Of a stretch of DNA of 9,973 nt, positions 1 to 6,757 are shown in pieces. Every line of letters begins with the position of its first letter. The first letter of the stretch is position 1. The notes below the pieces were generated by a model. That model was not told the origin of the DNA, made no database searches, and saw only the letters and a list, made by a program, of their open reading frames with translations. A program made the translations under genes and the position numbers. Origin of the DNA: Bacteroidales bacterium UBA2861 (lineage in GTDB: Bacteria > Bacteroidota > Bacteroidia > Bacteroidales > UBA932); NCBI GenBank assembly GCA_002350615.1, contig DEFD01000019.1, positions 12,209-22,181 on the forward strand, in the 5' to 3' direction.

Positions 1-119
1 TGAAGGAGAACGTTATCTGCGGTCACCTCATCCCTGCCGGTACCGGTATCAAGGACTACCAGGATATCGTCGTGGGACGCAAGGACGAGAGCGTACAGAG
101 CCAGCTCATGGATCTGTAG
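1..119 (+). CDS. rpoC: RNA polymerase beta' subunit, C-terminal end (partial)
   Basis: Only the last 39 residues of the frame are present, because the gene enters from the left edge with its first codon split. The frame reads LKENVICGHLIPAGTG and then IKDYQDIVVGRKDE before a TAG stop at 117-119. The segment 'KENVI.GHLIPAGTG' is the conserved C-terminal signature of bacterial RpoC, the largest catalytic subunit of RNA polymerase, where this region lies near the omega-binding end. The protein ends about 23 residues after this motif, a normal length for Bacteroidota RpoC. A strong terminator follows 20 bases later, so this is the end of the rpoBC transcription unit. Identification rests on one short but very characteristic motif. 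Confidence 0.93.
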   Translation, partial: KENVICGHLIPAGTGIKDYQDIVVGRKDESVQSQLMDL

Positions 120-139
120 GCCACTCTCCTGATACTCCA

Positions 140-171
140 AAGGCTCCGCCCAAAAAGGCGGGGCCTTTTTT
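140..171 (+). terminator. Rho-independent terminator after rpoC
   Basis: An 11-bp stem (AAGGCTCCGCC at 140-150 pairing with GGCGGGGCCTT at 157-167, one G-U wobble) closes a six-base CAAAAA loop. It runs into a T tract at 166-171. This is a textbook intrinsic terminator and separates rpoC from the sigma-factor operon. Confidence 0.93.
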
Positions 172-224
172 GAATAATAGGTGAAGGTTACAAAAAATTG
201 TTTTTCTTTGTGATTGATTATTTC

Positions 225-250
225 GTTAACAATTCCTGCAGATCTGCGTC
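225..250 (+). promoter_or_regulatory. Candidate ECF-type promoter for the sigma-factor operon
   Basis: GTTAAC at 225-230 and CGTC at 247-250 are separated by exactly 16 bases. This resembles the general ECF layout of an AAC-containing -35 element, a spacer of about 16 nt and a CGTC/CGTT -10. Transcription would start near 257-260, leaving a leader of only about 10 bases before the ATG at 267. No full housekeeping TAnnTTTG box is seen here; the closest is TTTCTTTG at 203-210, which lacks the key A. Since the operon encodes an ECF sigma factor, autoregulation would be typical. The promoter specificity of this sigma factor is not known to me, so this is a pattern-based suggestion. Confidence 0.35.
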
Positions 251-266
251 TTTTATAAAAAAAATT

Positions 267-776
267 ATGAGACGGTTTATTATCTTAATCATTGCTTTGG
301 CTCTCCCCATGAGCCAGCTGGCTGCAGGTAGCGGAAAAGTCATTCCAAAAGGAAAGATCTCTTCACTGATTTCAGAATACGGCTCCTGCGAAGGCGTGGA
401 GGTGGTCAACATCGGCAGCATTGCGCTGGGAGCGCTCCGGAGCTTAGTCCGAATCAGCGAAGCGGAAGACCGGGATACCCGGGAGGCGCTGCAGATGGTC
501 CGCGGCCTTAAAAAGCTTTCCATCTTCGACTACGAGGATTGCACGGAACAACAGAAATCCCAGATTACCAGGAAGTTGAACAGAATCCTTTCGGACTGCG
601 AGGTGCTCATGGAAGCCAGCGATGCGGGCGAGCGCGTAAGCATTTACGGATCCCTCGACGAGAAGAGCGAGCTTATCCGGGACTGCGTCATCTACACCCC
701 CGCCGATTGCGCCCTTATCTGCCTCTTCGGCAACTTCTCAATGGACAGCATCGCAAAGATTGTATCAAATGACTGA
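267..776 (+). CDS. DUF4252 family exported protein (first copy)
   Basis: A 169-aa protein with an N-terminal signal peptide (basic MRR, hydrophobic stretch to about residue 20, small residues AAG near the cut), so it is probably periplasmic or envelope-bound. The mature part fits DUF4252: a predicted helix at 28-39, then 'VEVVNIG' (44-50), 'LKKLSIFDYED' (81-91), 'GERVSIYG' (121-128), and the closing 'LICLFGNFSMDSIAKI' (150-165), which matches the family's usual 'hydrophobic-G-x-(I/M)D-x-x-x-(I/L)' ending. DUF4252 proteins have no established biochemical role but often sit beside ECF sigma factors in Bacteroidales. The frame stays open back to a TTG at 198. ATG 267 was chosen because it places the signal peptide at the very N-terminus. 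The 3' end overlaps the sigma-factor gene by 8 nt. Similarity to the second DUF4252 protein at 1631 is weak, so they are not a recent duplication. Confidence 0.8.
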   Translation: MRRFIILIIALALPMSQLAAGSGKVIPKGKISSLISEYGSCEGVEVVNIGSIALGALRSLVRISEAEDRDTREALQMVRGLKKLSIFDYEDCTEQQKSQITRKLNRILSDCEVLMEASDAGERVSIYGSLDEKSELIRDCVIYTPADCALICLFGNFSMDSIAKIVSND

Positions 777-1245
777 ACGGCGCTTCCATAGCGATTATCT
801 GACCCTGGCGGAACGCCTCTACCGGATTGCATACTATATCCTGGAGTCCGAGGCGGAAGCTGAAGACGCGGTGCAGGAGCTCTACCTCAAACTTTGGAAG
901 ATGCGCGACGGCCTGGACGGCATCCGTAACCCGAAAGCATACGCCACGAGGCTCCTGAAAAACATCTGCATCGACCGTATCAGGCAGGCCGTCAAAGAGC
1001 GCGGAACAGAGCCCGAGAAGCCAGACAGCCAATATGGCCCTGATGAAAGGATAGATGCCCGCGAAAGGCTCAACAAGGTGCTGGAGGCCGTGAAGGCCCT
1101 CCCCGAAAGGCAACGAAAGATTCTGATCCTGCACACTGTCGAAGGCCTTTCTTATGAAGAGACAGCCAAACTTGCTGGATGCGATTACCTCAGCTGCCGT
1201 GTGCTGCTGGCAAGGGCACGGGCAAAACTAAAATCAATTGTATGA
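769..1245 (+). CDS. ECF-type RNA polymerase sigma factor
   Basis: A 158-aa sigma-70 family protein containing only regions 2 and 4, the hallmark of ECF (extracytoplasmic function) sigma factors. Region 2 spans about residues 9-76 and includes 'AEDAVQELYLKLW' (31-43) and 'NPKAYATRLLKNICIDRIR' (54-72), the core-binding and -10-melting segments. Region 4 spans about 101-155, with 'LPERQRKILILHTVEGLSYE' (111-130) leading into the helix-turn-helix and 'LLARARAKLK' (146-155). It would direct RNA polymerase to a small regulon, probably including its own operon. ATG 769 overlaps the end of the preceding gene by 8 nt; an in-frame TTG at 760 is possible but less likely. The stop overlaps the next start as ATGA (1242-1245), so translation is probably coupled. 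It resembles the Bacteroidales ECF factors that travel with DUF4252 genes. The signal it answers to is unknown. Confidence 0.92.
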   Translation: MTERRFHSDYLTLAERLYRIAYYILESEAEAEDAVQELYLKLWKMRDGLDGIRNPKAYATRLLKNICIDRIRQAVKERGTEPEKPDSQYGPDERIDARERLNKVLEAVKALPERQRKILILHTVEGLSYEETAKLAGCDYLSCRVLLARARAKLKSIV

Positions 1246-1634
1246 AAAAGATAGAAGATATAGAAAAAATGGGAACGGAAGAGCTGGAAGCAGCAGCCCT
1301 GAAGGAGAACATACATGTTCCCGAAGGCCTTGAGGACCGCATAAAGTCAAGGCTTGCCGCCGAATCCGTCATGGACGGATCCGCCCGGAAACACAGCCCT
1401 CTCCCCTACATCGCGGCGGCAGCCGCTGCAGCAGTGGCGGCCATCCTGGCCATCCCTCATGGAAGCCCGGCCCTAAAAGACACATACACAGACCCTTACC
1501 TTGCCTACGCAAAGGTGGAGGAGACTTTCAACACAATCTCAAATAAAATGGCCGCAGGCTTATCCCTGGCCGAAAAAGCTTCGGACGCCGCCGCCAAACC
1601 GCAAGAAATAATCAATAGAATCAACTCGAAATGA
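1242..1634 (+). CDS. Single-TM protein, probable anti-sigma factor
   Basis: A 130-aa protein with one membrane segment (about 55-72, mostly alanine, ending AAILAIPHG). The N-terminal cytoplasmic part is charged and helical and includes 'VPEGLEDRIKSRLAAE' (26-41), a pattern seen in small Bacteroidales membrane proteins behind ECF sigma genes. The C-terminal part (about 75-130) contains 'DTYTDPYLAYAKVEETF' (80-96) and is predicted to be periplasmic and helical. Position immediately after the sigma factor, a single TM and a small N-terminal cytoplasmic domain are what is expected of an anti-sigma factor that holds the sigma at the membrane. I see no zinc-binding HxxxCxxC (ZAS) motif, so if it is an anti-sigma it belongs to another class. 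Start ATG 1242 overlaps the sigma stop by 4 nt, and its own stop overlaps the next ATG by 4 nt. The role is inferred from context. Confidence 0.65.
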   Translation: MKKIEDIEKMGTEELEAAALKENIHVPEGLEDRIKSRLAAESVMDGSARKHSPLPYIAAAAAAAVAAILAIPHGSPALKDTYTDPYLAYAKVEETFNTISNKMAAGLSLAEKASDAAAKPQEIINRINSK

Positions 1635-2104
1635 AACGGATAATCATAATTGCAACCCTTTTGCTCGCAAGCATGGCAGCATTCGCCCAAAACGGCAAAA
1701 GCATTTACCAGAAGTATTCGGACGCCGAAAACGTGAGTGCAGTTTATATCTCTCCGGCCATGTTCCGACTGATCGGGAAAATTCCCGACCTGAAATTGGA
1801 AGGTGAGGACGTGAACCTTGCTCCACTTATCCAGTCCCTGTCAGGTCTATACATCCTGGACAGCGAGAATTCCAGCATCAATGCCAAAATCAAGGCGGAT
1901 ACCGAGAGTTTTATCAAAGGAGGAGAGTATGAACTGCTGATGGAAGCCAAAGAACATGGAGAGTCCGTCCGGATGTATACCGCCGGCACGGAAAAGACTG
2001 TGAACAGTTTCGTGATGCTGTCCATCGAAGGGGAAGCCCTTTCCTTCATTTGTATCGACGGCAAGATGGACCGTGAATCTTTGGAAAAAATGTTATTGCA
2101 ATGA
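1631..2104 (+). CDS. DUF4252 family exported protein (second copy)
   Basis: A 157-aa protein with a clear signal peptide (MKR, hydrophobic 4-14, AFAQ cleavage region around residue 20), so it is exported. Its mature sequence is closer to typical DUF4252 than the first copy: 'SIYQKYSDAENVSAVYISPA' (24-43) matches the family start of short helix, 'V..VyISk.M'. It is followed by 'SGLYILDSEN' (71-80), 'YELLMEAKEHGESVRMY' (100-116) and 'ALSFICIDGKMDRESLEKML' (136-155). The function of DUF4252 is not established. It is encoded directly after the probable anti-sigma gene with a 4-nt ATGA overlap (1631-1634) and ends in another ATGA overlap with the sulfatase (2101-2104). It could be a regulon effector or a periplasmic partner in signal sensing; neither can be read from the sequence. 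Confidence 0.87.
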   Translation: MKRIIIIATLLLASMAAFAQNGKSIYQKYSDAENVSAVYISPAMFRLIGKIPDLKLEGEDVNLAPLIQSLSGLYILDSENSSINAKIKADTESFIKGGEYELLMEAKEHGESVRMYTAGTEKTVNSFVMLSIEGEALSFICIDGKMDRESLEKMLLQ

Positions 2105-3636
2105 AAGCGAGGATCATAGCTCTTTCCGCCGCCTCCCTTACCGCCGGAACCCTATGCTTCGCGAAGAAGCAGAAACCGAACATAGTCTATGTTTTCCCGG
2201 ACCAGTGCCGTAACGCGGCCATGGGGTTCTGGCGCCTGCCGGAATATGCCGGATACCAGGGATGGGCAGGAGATCCCACCCATACTCCCCGGCTGAATGA
2301 ATTCGCCGGGGAGTCCGTGGTGATGTCCCGTGCAGTGAGCAACTGCCCTCTGAGCAGCCCGTACCGGGGAATATTCCTTACGGGGATGTATCCGGAGCGG
2401 AGCGGAATCACCCTCAACTGCATGGCGCTGCGCCCGGAAAGCACCCTGAACCCGGAAGCGGAGTGCATATCGGACGTGCTGGCCGAAGCCGGATACAGTT
2501 GCGGATATATCGGAAAACTTCATGCAGAAGCGCCCACCCCGAACGATCCGGACAATCCCGGGCATTATGTGAGCTCCCGCAATCCGGAATGGGACGCCTA
2601 TACCCCGCCGGAAAGACGTCATGGTTATTCTTTCTGGTATTCCTACGGCACCTTCGACCGGCACAAGAATCCTCATTACTGGGATACCGAAGGCAGGCGC
2701 CACGATCCGCACGAGTTTTCCGTAAAACACGAGACGGACAAAGCCATTGAATTCCTGCGCAATGAGAACGGCGAGCGCAAGAAAAACGCTCCGTTCTTCC
2801 TGACAGTCGCATACAACCCGCCCCACAGCCCGTACAGGAGCCTCGAGGACTGCATGGAAGAAGATTTCGCCATTTACAAAGACAGGAGTCTCGCTGAACT
2901 ATATGCCAGGGCCAATGCGGACACAAGCATGGCGAAGGCCGGATCCATACGTTACTATTTTGCCAACGTGACCGCCGTGGACCGCGAATTCGGAAGAATC
3001 CTGGATGAGCTCAAACGCCTTGGCCTTGAGGACAAAACAATAGTCGTTTTCACTTCCGACCATGGCGAGACCATGTGCAGCCAGGGCACGAACGATCCCA
3101 AAAACAGCATATGGAGCGAGTCCTTCAACGTCCCTTTCATAATAAGGTATCCGGGACGGCTCGGCCATAAGGTGGACAGCACCCTGCTCGGCACCGCCGA
3201 CATCATGCCCACTCTCCTGTCCCTTGCAGGTCTGGGGAAGAAAATCCCAGCGACGGCGGAAGGGATGGACCTTTCCCGGGAACTCCTGAGCGGAGAAGGG
3301 CCTGTGCCGGCTTCGCAGCTCTACATACGCAATGTCAATCCGCCGAAGGGCGAAGACGGGCTGTTCCACGGCTTTTTCCCCCAGGCCAGAGGCATAAAAA
3401 CCCAGAAATGGACCATGGAGATAGTAATAGACAGGAAGTATCGGGTGAAAAGCGTATCGATTTTCGACGACATCGCAGATCCATACCAGATGAATCCGAT
3501 AGCACACGGCTCCTGCCCGGAATTCCCTTCCCTGCTGGAGGAACTCCGCACCCGCCTCCGGGAAGCGGATGATATCTGGTACAGGGACGGGATTATCGAC
3601 AAAGTGGCCTCCCAGTTGCAAAAAATTGCATTATAA
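2101..3636 (+). CDS. Exported sulfatase, Ser-type active site
   Basis: A 511-aa member of the type I sulfatase/alkaline phosphatase superfamily, likely hydrolysing sulfate esters on a glycan in the periplasm. The first 21 residues look like a signal peptide. Family landmarks in order are: 'KPNIVYVFPDQ' (25-35, first metal-binding strand), 'THTPRLNEFA' (60-69), the active-site segment 'SSPYRGIFLTG' (85-95), 'YIGKLH' (136-141), 'NPPHSPY' (239-245), and 'VFTSDHGETM' (316-325) with metal ligands D320 and H321, then K334. Compared with CxPYR-type sulfatases, the residue converted to formylglycine is Ser85 rather than Cys, so an anaerobic maturase acting on Ser would be needed. Cys82 is three residues upstream and out of register. 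No maturase gene lies in this window. Length is normal for the family. The ATG overlaps the DUF4252 stop by 4 nt, making it the last gene of the sigma-factor operon. The substrate cannot be told. Confidence 0.93.
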   Translation: MKARIIALSAASLTAGTLCFAKKQKPNIVYVFPDQCRNAAMGFWRLPEYAGYQGWAGDPTHTPRLNEFAGESVVMSRAVSNCPLSSPYRGIFLTGMYPERSGITLNCMALRPESTLNPEAECISDVLAEAGYSCGYIGKLHAEAPTPNDPDNPGHYVSSRNPEWDAYTPPERRHGYSFWYSYGTFDRHKNPHYWDTEGRRHDPHEFSVKHETDKAIEFLRNENGERKKNAPFFLTVAYNPPHSPYRSLEDCMEEDFAIYKDRSLAELYARANADTSMAKAGSIRYYFANVTAVDREFGRILDELKRLGLEDKTIVVFTSDHGETMCSQGTNDPKNSIWSESFNVPFIIRYPGRLGHKVDSTLLGTADIMPTLLSLAGLGKKIPATAEGMDLSRELLSGEGPVPASQLYIRNVNPPKGEDGLFHGFFPQARGIKTQKWTMEIVIDRKYRVKSVSIFDDIADPYQMNPIAHGSCPEFPSLLEELRTRLREADDIWYRDGIIDKVASQLQKIAL

Positions 3637-3648
3637 GTGTTATCTTCG
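3616..3648 (+). promoter_or_regulatory. Candidate promoter for cysS-xth
   Basis: TATCTTCG at 3641-3648 resembles the Bacteroidota -7 box (TAnnTTTG, one difference), with TTG at 3616-3618 as a possible -33 element. The spacing of 22 nt is slightly long. The element overlaps the end of the sulfatase gene and leaves about a 14-base leader before the cysS ATG at 3669. A short inverted repeat, TGCAA-AAAA-TTGCA (3617-3630), overlaps the -33 area. Together with the lack of a terminator after the sulfatase, this means cysS could be transcribed both on its own and by read-through. Confidence 0.4.
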
Positions 3649-3668
3649 TGGGATTTAAAGAGAAAACG

Positions 3669-5195
3669 ATGCGAGAACTCAGACTCACCAACACGCTGAC
3701 GCGTAAAAAAGAGATATTCAAGCCGGTGACCGAGGGCAGGGCGGGCATGTATGTCTGCGGCCCCACCGTTTACGGCGACGCCCATCTGGGACATGCAAGG
3801 CCGGGAGTGACCTACGACGTGCTTTTCAAACTTCTGCGCCATCTCGGCTACAAGGTGCGCTATGTCCGCAACATCACGGATGTAGGCCATCTGGAGCACG
3901 ATGCAGACGAAGGAGAAGACAAGATTGCAAAGAAGGCCCGCCTGGAACAGCTTGAGCCCATGGAAGTGGTGCAGGCCTATACCCTGCGCTATCACGAGGC
4001 GATGAGGCTTCTCAACGTGGCTCCTCCATCCATCGAGCCGCGTGCAAGCGGCCATATCATAGAGCAGATAGAAACCATAAAGAAGATTCTCAAGGCCGGC
4101 TACGCCTACGAAAGCAACGGAAGCGTTTACTTCGACGTGGAGAAATACAACCGCGACTTCCACTACGGGATACTCTCCGGACGCAACCTGGAAGAAACCC
4201 TGGAGGGCACGCGCAGCCTCGACGGACAGAGCGACAAAAAGGCTCCGTTCGATTTCGCACTCTGGAAAAAGGCTGAGCCTGAGCACATTATGCATTGGCC
4301 CTCGCCATGGGGAGAAGGCTTCCCCGGCTGGCACCTCGAGTGCTCGGTGATGGGAGAGAAATACCTTGGGCGCGAATTTGACATCCACGGCGGCGGAATG
4401 GACCTGCTGTTCCCCCACCATGAGTGCGAAATAGCCCAGAACAATGCCTCCCGAGGCACGCAGGGCGTCCATTACTGGGTTCACAACAACATGATCACCA
4501 TCAACGGCCAGAAGATGGGAAAGAGCCTGGGCAATTTCATAACTCTGCCGGAACTGTTCAGCGGGAACCATCCCAAGCTGGAACAGGCATACAGCCCTAT
4601 GACCGTGCGTTTCTTCATTCTCCAGGCCCATTATCGCGGCACCCTGGATTTCAGCAACGAGGCCCTGCAGGCATCGGAAAAGGCTTATAAAAAAGTGATG
4701 CAGGCGGCAAAGGACCTTTACGCAATGGCTGGCCGCAGAATACCGTCGATCCCTTACGGAGAGTTGTCCGACAGCATCGCTCCGGAAAGCTGCCCGGCGG
4801 AAAACCCTGAAATCAAGAAAGTTTTCGACGGCATCTACGAAGCGCTCTGCGACGACATCAATACCCCGATCGCCATATCGCAGGTATTCGAAGCTGTCAG
4901 GATCATTAATTCCGCAAAAGCGGGACAGACAAAGCTTGCGAAAGGCGACCTTGACACCCTGGTGCAGATTTTCGACGATATAGTGTTCGGAGTTCTCGGT
5001 CTTCGCGATGAAGAAAACGGGGATGCCGCAGGCGGAAAGATCATAGGCGGGCTCATGGAGATGGTGCTCGACAGCAGGGCGAAAGCCAAAGCGGCCAAGG
5101 ACTGGGCCACCTCCGACGCCATACGCGACCATCTCAAAGCACTGGGTATCACAGTAAAAGACACCAAGGACGGTGCAGAATGGAGCATAGGATGA
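3669..5195 (+). CDS. cysS: Cysteine--tRNA ligase
   Basis: A 508-aa class I aminoacyl-tRNA synthetase that charges tRNA-Cys with cysteine in the cytoplasm. Signatures: 'YVCGPTVYGDAHLGHARP' (28-45) contains the HIGH-type motif HLGH (39-42); 'QKMGKSLGN' (281-289) is the KMSKS loop in the KMGKS form I recall from Bacteroidota CysRS. The zinc site is complete: C30, C225, H250 and E254, with the same 25- and 4-residue spacings as E. coli C209, H234 and E238. 'FPGWHLECSVM' and 'FDIHGGGMDLLFPHHE' are near-universal CysRS blocks. The C-terminal anticodon-binding region follows residue 330. An in-frame GTG at 3648 would add seven residues, but ATG 3669 starts 'MRELRLTNTLTRKKE', which fits the family. 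The stop overlaps the xth start (ATGA, 5192-5195). Confidence 0.98.
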   Translation: MRELRLTNTLTRKKEIFKPVTEGRAGMYVCGPTVYGDAHLGHARPGVTYDVLFKLLRHLGYKVRYVRNITDVGHLEHDADEGEDKIAKKARLEQLEPMEVVQAYTLRYHEAMRLLNVAPPSIEPRASGHIIEQIETIKKILKAGYAYESNGSVYFDVEKYNRDFHYGILSGRNLEETLEGTRSLDGQSDKKAPFDFALWKKAEPEHIMHWPSPWGEGFPGWHLECSVMGEKYLGREFDIHGGGMDLLFPHHECEIAQNNASRGTQGVHYWVHNNMITINGQKMGKSLGNFITLPELFSGNHPKLEQAYSPMTVRFFILQAHYRGTLDFSNEALQASEKAYKKVMQAAKDLYAMAGRRIPSIPYGELSDSIAPESCPAENPEIKKVFDGIYEALCDDINTPIAISQVFEAVRIINSAKAGQTKLAKGDLDTLVQIFDDIVFGVLGLRDEENGDAAGGKIIGGLMEMVLDSRAKAKAAKDWATSDAIRDHLKALGITVKDTKDGAEWSIG

Positions 5196-5941
5196 AATTC
5201 ATCAGCTGGAATGTAAACGGCCTCCGCGCCGTCGCCGGAAAAGGTTTTTCCGATATTTTCATCAGTTTTGACGCCGACTTCGTCTGCCTGCAGGAGACCA
5301 AGCTCCAGGCCGGTCAGATAGATATGGAGTTCCCCGGATACACTTCCTACTGGAACTATGCCGAGAAAAAAGGCTACAGCGGAACGGTTATCTATACACG
5401 CCAGAGTCCCCTTTCGGTTTCCTACGGCATCGGCAGTCCGGAGCACGATTCCGAAGGGCGATCCATAACCCTTGAGATGGAAGATTTCTACCTCGTGAAC
5501 GTGTATGTGCCGAATGCCCAGCCGGAGCTCAAACGGCTGGACTTCCGGATGCAGTGGGAAGATGCTTTCCGCTGCTATGTCCAGGGGCTTGCCCGGAAAA
5601 AGGGAGTCATCATCTGCGGCGACATGAATGTGGCCCACAACGAAATAGACCTCAAAAACCCGGACACCAACCACTTCAATCCTGGCTTTTCCGACGAAGA
5701 GCGCGGCAAGATGAGCGAGCTCCTCGCCGCCGGCTTCACCGACAGTTGGCGAAGCCTTCACCCGGAGGAAGCCAAATACTCCTGGTGGAGTTACCGCATG
5801 GCTGCCCGCGAACGGAACGTAGGCTGGAGAATCGATTATTTCCTGGTATCCGACAGTCTGAAGAACCGCATTGCCGGCGCCGACATCCTGAACGGCATCT
5901 TCGGCTCCGACCACTGCCCGGTGGAGCTGCAGATAGACTGA
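5192..5941 (+). CDS. xth: Exodeoxyribonuclease III / AP endonuclease
   Basis: A 249-aa exonuclease III family enzyme (endonuclease/exonuclease/phosphatase fold) that cuts DNA at abasic sites and removes 3' blocking groups in base excision repair. Conserved residues are visible in order: 'ISWNVNGLRA' (4-13) with N7, 'CLQETK' (32-37) with metal ligand E35, 'VYVPNA' (104-109) with Y105, 'ICGDMNVAH' (141-149) with catalytic D144 and N146, 'GWRIDYFLVS' (211-220) with D215, and 'GSDHCPV' (238-244) with the D240-H241 catalytic pair. The length is slightly below E. coli Xth (268 aa). ATG 5192 was chosen over upstream in-frame ATG 5180 because it gives the family-typical MKFISWNVNG start and a 4-nt overlap with cysS. 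It is probably cotranscribed with cysS. Downstream it converges with the phosphatase gene across 27 nt. Confidence 0.96.
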   Translation: MKFISWNVNGLRAVAGKGFSDIFISFDADFVCLQETKLQAGQIDMEFPGYTSYWNYAEKKGYSGTVIYTRQSPLSVSYGIGSPEHDSEGRSITLEMEDFYLVNVYVPNAQPELKRLDFRMQWEDAFRCYVQGLARKKGVIICGDMNVAHNEIDLKNPDTNHFNPGFSDEERGKMSELLAAGFTDSWRSLHPEEAKYSWWSYRMAARERNVGWRIDYFLVSDSLKNRIAGADILNGIFGSDHCPVELQID

Positions 5942-5968
5942 AATATTTGATAATCGAAAAGTTAGGTA

Positions 5969-6742
5969 CTAACGCCCGCAGATTTTGTTGAATTCCTTGC
6001 GGGCTTTGCACATTTGTTTTTGAAAGTCTTTGCTGGTCTGGATTTTGGCGAAAGCGATGGCCGCTGCGTTGCGGCTGACATCCACGTCGCTCTGCCAATG
6101 GGCGCCGACGATCACTCGGCTTTCACCGTATTTCCAACCGCGCGCATAAAGCTTTTCGGCTGCCGCAGGATTGATCTCCGCAAGCAGCAGCGCCGCGCTC
6201 CATCCCCTGATGGTGTGGCCGGAAGGATATGAACCTTCGCCGCGCAAGTCATCTTCTTCCCAAGTCGTCAGGATATGCTCACCAAAGCGCTCGAAAGGCC
6301 TCTGGCGATGGAAATATGCCTTTGGCCGGACTCTGATCTGCTCTATCGTGGAAACCGAATTACAAAAGAATTCGTAGATCTTAGGGGTGGACTCCTTGCT
6401 TATCTTATACCCGAAGGGTTCGCTGAAAATGGCCAAAAGGGTATCCAGAGACCAGATGGCATCGCGGTCGGCCATAGCGGCAAGAAGCGAATCGGCACGC
6501 TGAGCCTTTCCCCATTCGTAGCGGGATACATCGTAGTCAAAAGCAGGAGTTCCTTCCTGGGGAGGCGCCGGGAGACATTTTACCAGATCCGGCATCTCAT
6601 CCATTGAAAAATATGTCTTTGCTCCCGGAGACGACACCGCAAAAGCTCCGGCGGCAGGAGAAAGCTCCTGCTGCCCTGCAGTTTTTGTACTGCAAGCCGT
6701 AAAGGCAGCAATTATGACCGTCAAGAAAAGAATTCGCTTCAT
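5969..6742 (-). CDS. Lipoprotein class A acid phosphatase (PAP2 superfamily)
   Basis: A 257-aa PAP2/vanadium-haloperoxidase-fold phosphatase of the PhoN-like class A type, predicted to hydrolyse phosphomonoesters outside the cytoplasm. The N-terminus is a lipoprotein signal (MKRILFLTVIIAAFTAC, lipid-modified C17 after F-T-A). The three-part active-site signature is complete: KX6RP as 'KAYFHRQRP' (141-149), 'PSGH' (173-176) and SRX5HX3D as 'SRVIVGAHWQSD' (208-219) with nucleophile H215. The context 'GSYPSGHT' and 'GESRVIVGAHWQSDVD' is typical of bacterial nonspecific acid phosphatases rather than integral membrane lipid phosphatases, and no TM bundle is present. It follows the small export protein gene with a 15-nt gap on the same strand, so they probably form an operon. 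The physiological substrate is unknown. Confidence 0.93.
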   Translation of the reverse strand: MKRILFLTVIIAAFTACSTKTAGQQELSPAAGAFAVSSPGAKTYFSMDEMPDLVKCLPAPPQEGTPAFDYDVSRYEWGKAQRADSLLAAMADRDAIWSLDTLLAIFSEPFGYKISKESTPKIYEFFCNSVSTIEQIRVRPKAYFHRQRPFERFGEHILTTWEEDDLRGEGSYPSGHTIRGWSAALLLAEINPAAAEKLYARGWKYGESRVIVGAHWQSDVDVSRNAAAIAFAKIQTSKDFQKQMCKARKEFNKICGR

Positions 6743-6757
6743 ACTAAGGTTCTTGTC

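Noticed and set aside
4511..4535. KMGKS instead of KMSKS in CysRS as a functional defect
   Set aside because: As I recall, this variant is normal in Bacteroidota CysRS, and all zinc ligands and the HLGH motif are intact.
3321..5132. A 603-codon open frame on the minus strand opposite the sulfatase end and cysS
   Set aside because: It lies entirely antisense to two confidently identified genes, shows no recognisable domain, and its openness follows from the codon pattern of the plus-strand genes.
4835..5914. A 359-codon minus-strand open frame across the cysS/xth junction
   Set aside because: It is antisense to well-supported cysS and xth, has no family resemblance and no promoter; it is a shadow frame.
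5974..6004. Inverted repeat GCCCGCA / TGCGGGC (7 bp, 17-nt loop) as a terminator for xth
   Set aside because: It lies inside the 3' end of the convergent phosphatase gene, the loop is long and no T tract follows, so termination is not convincing.
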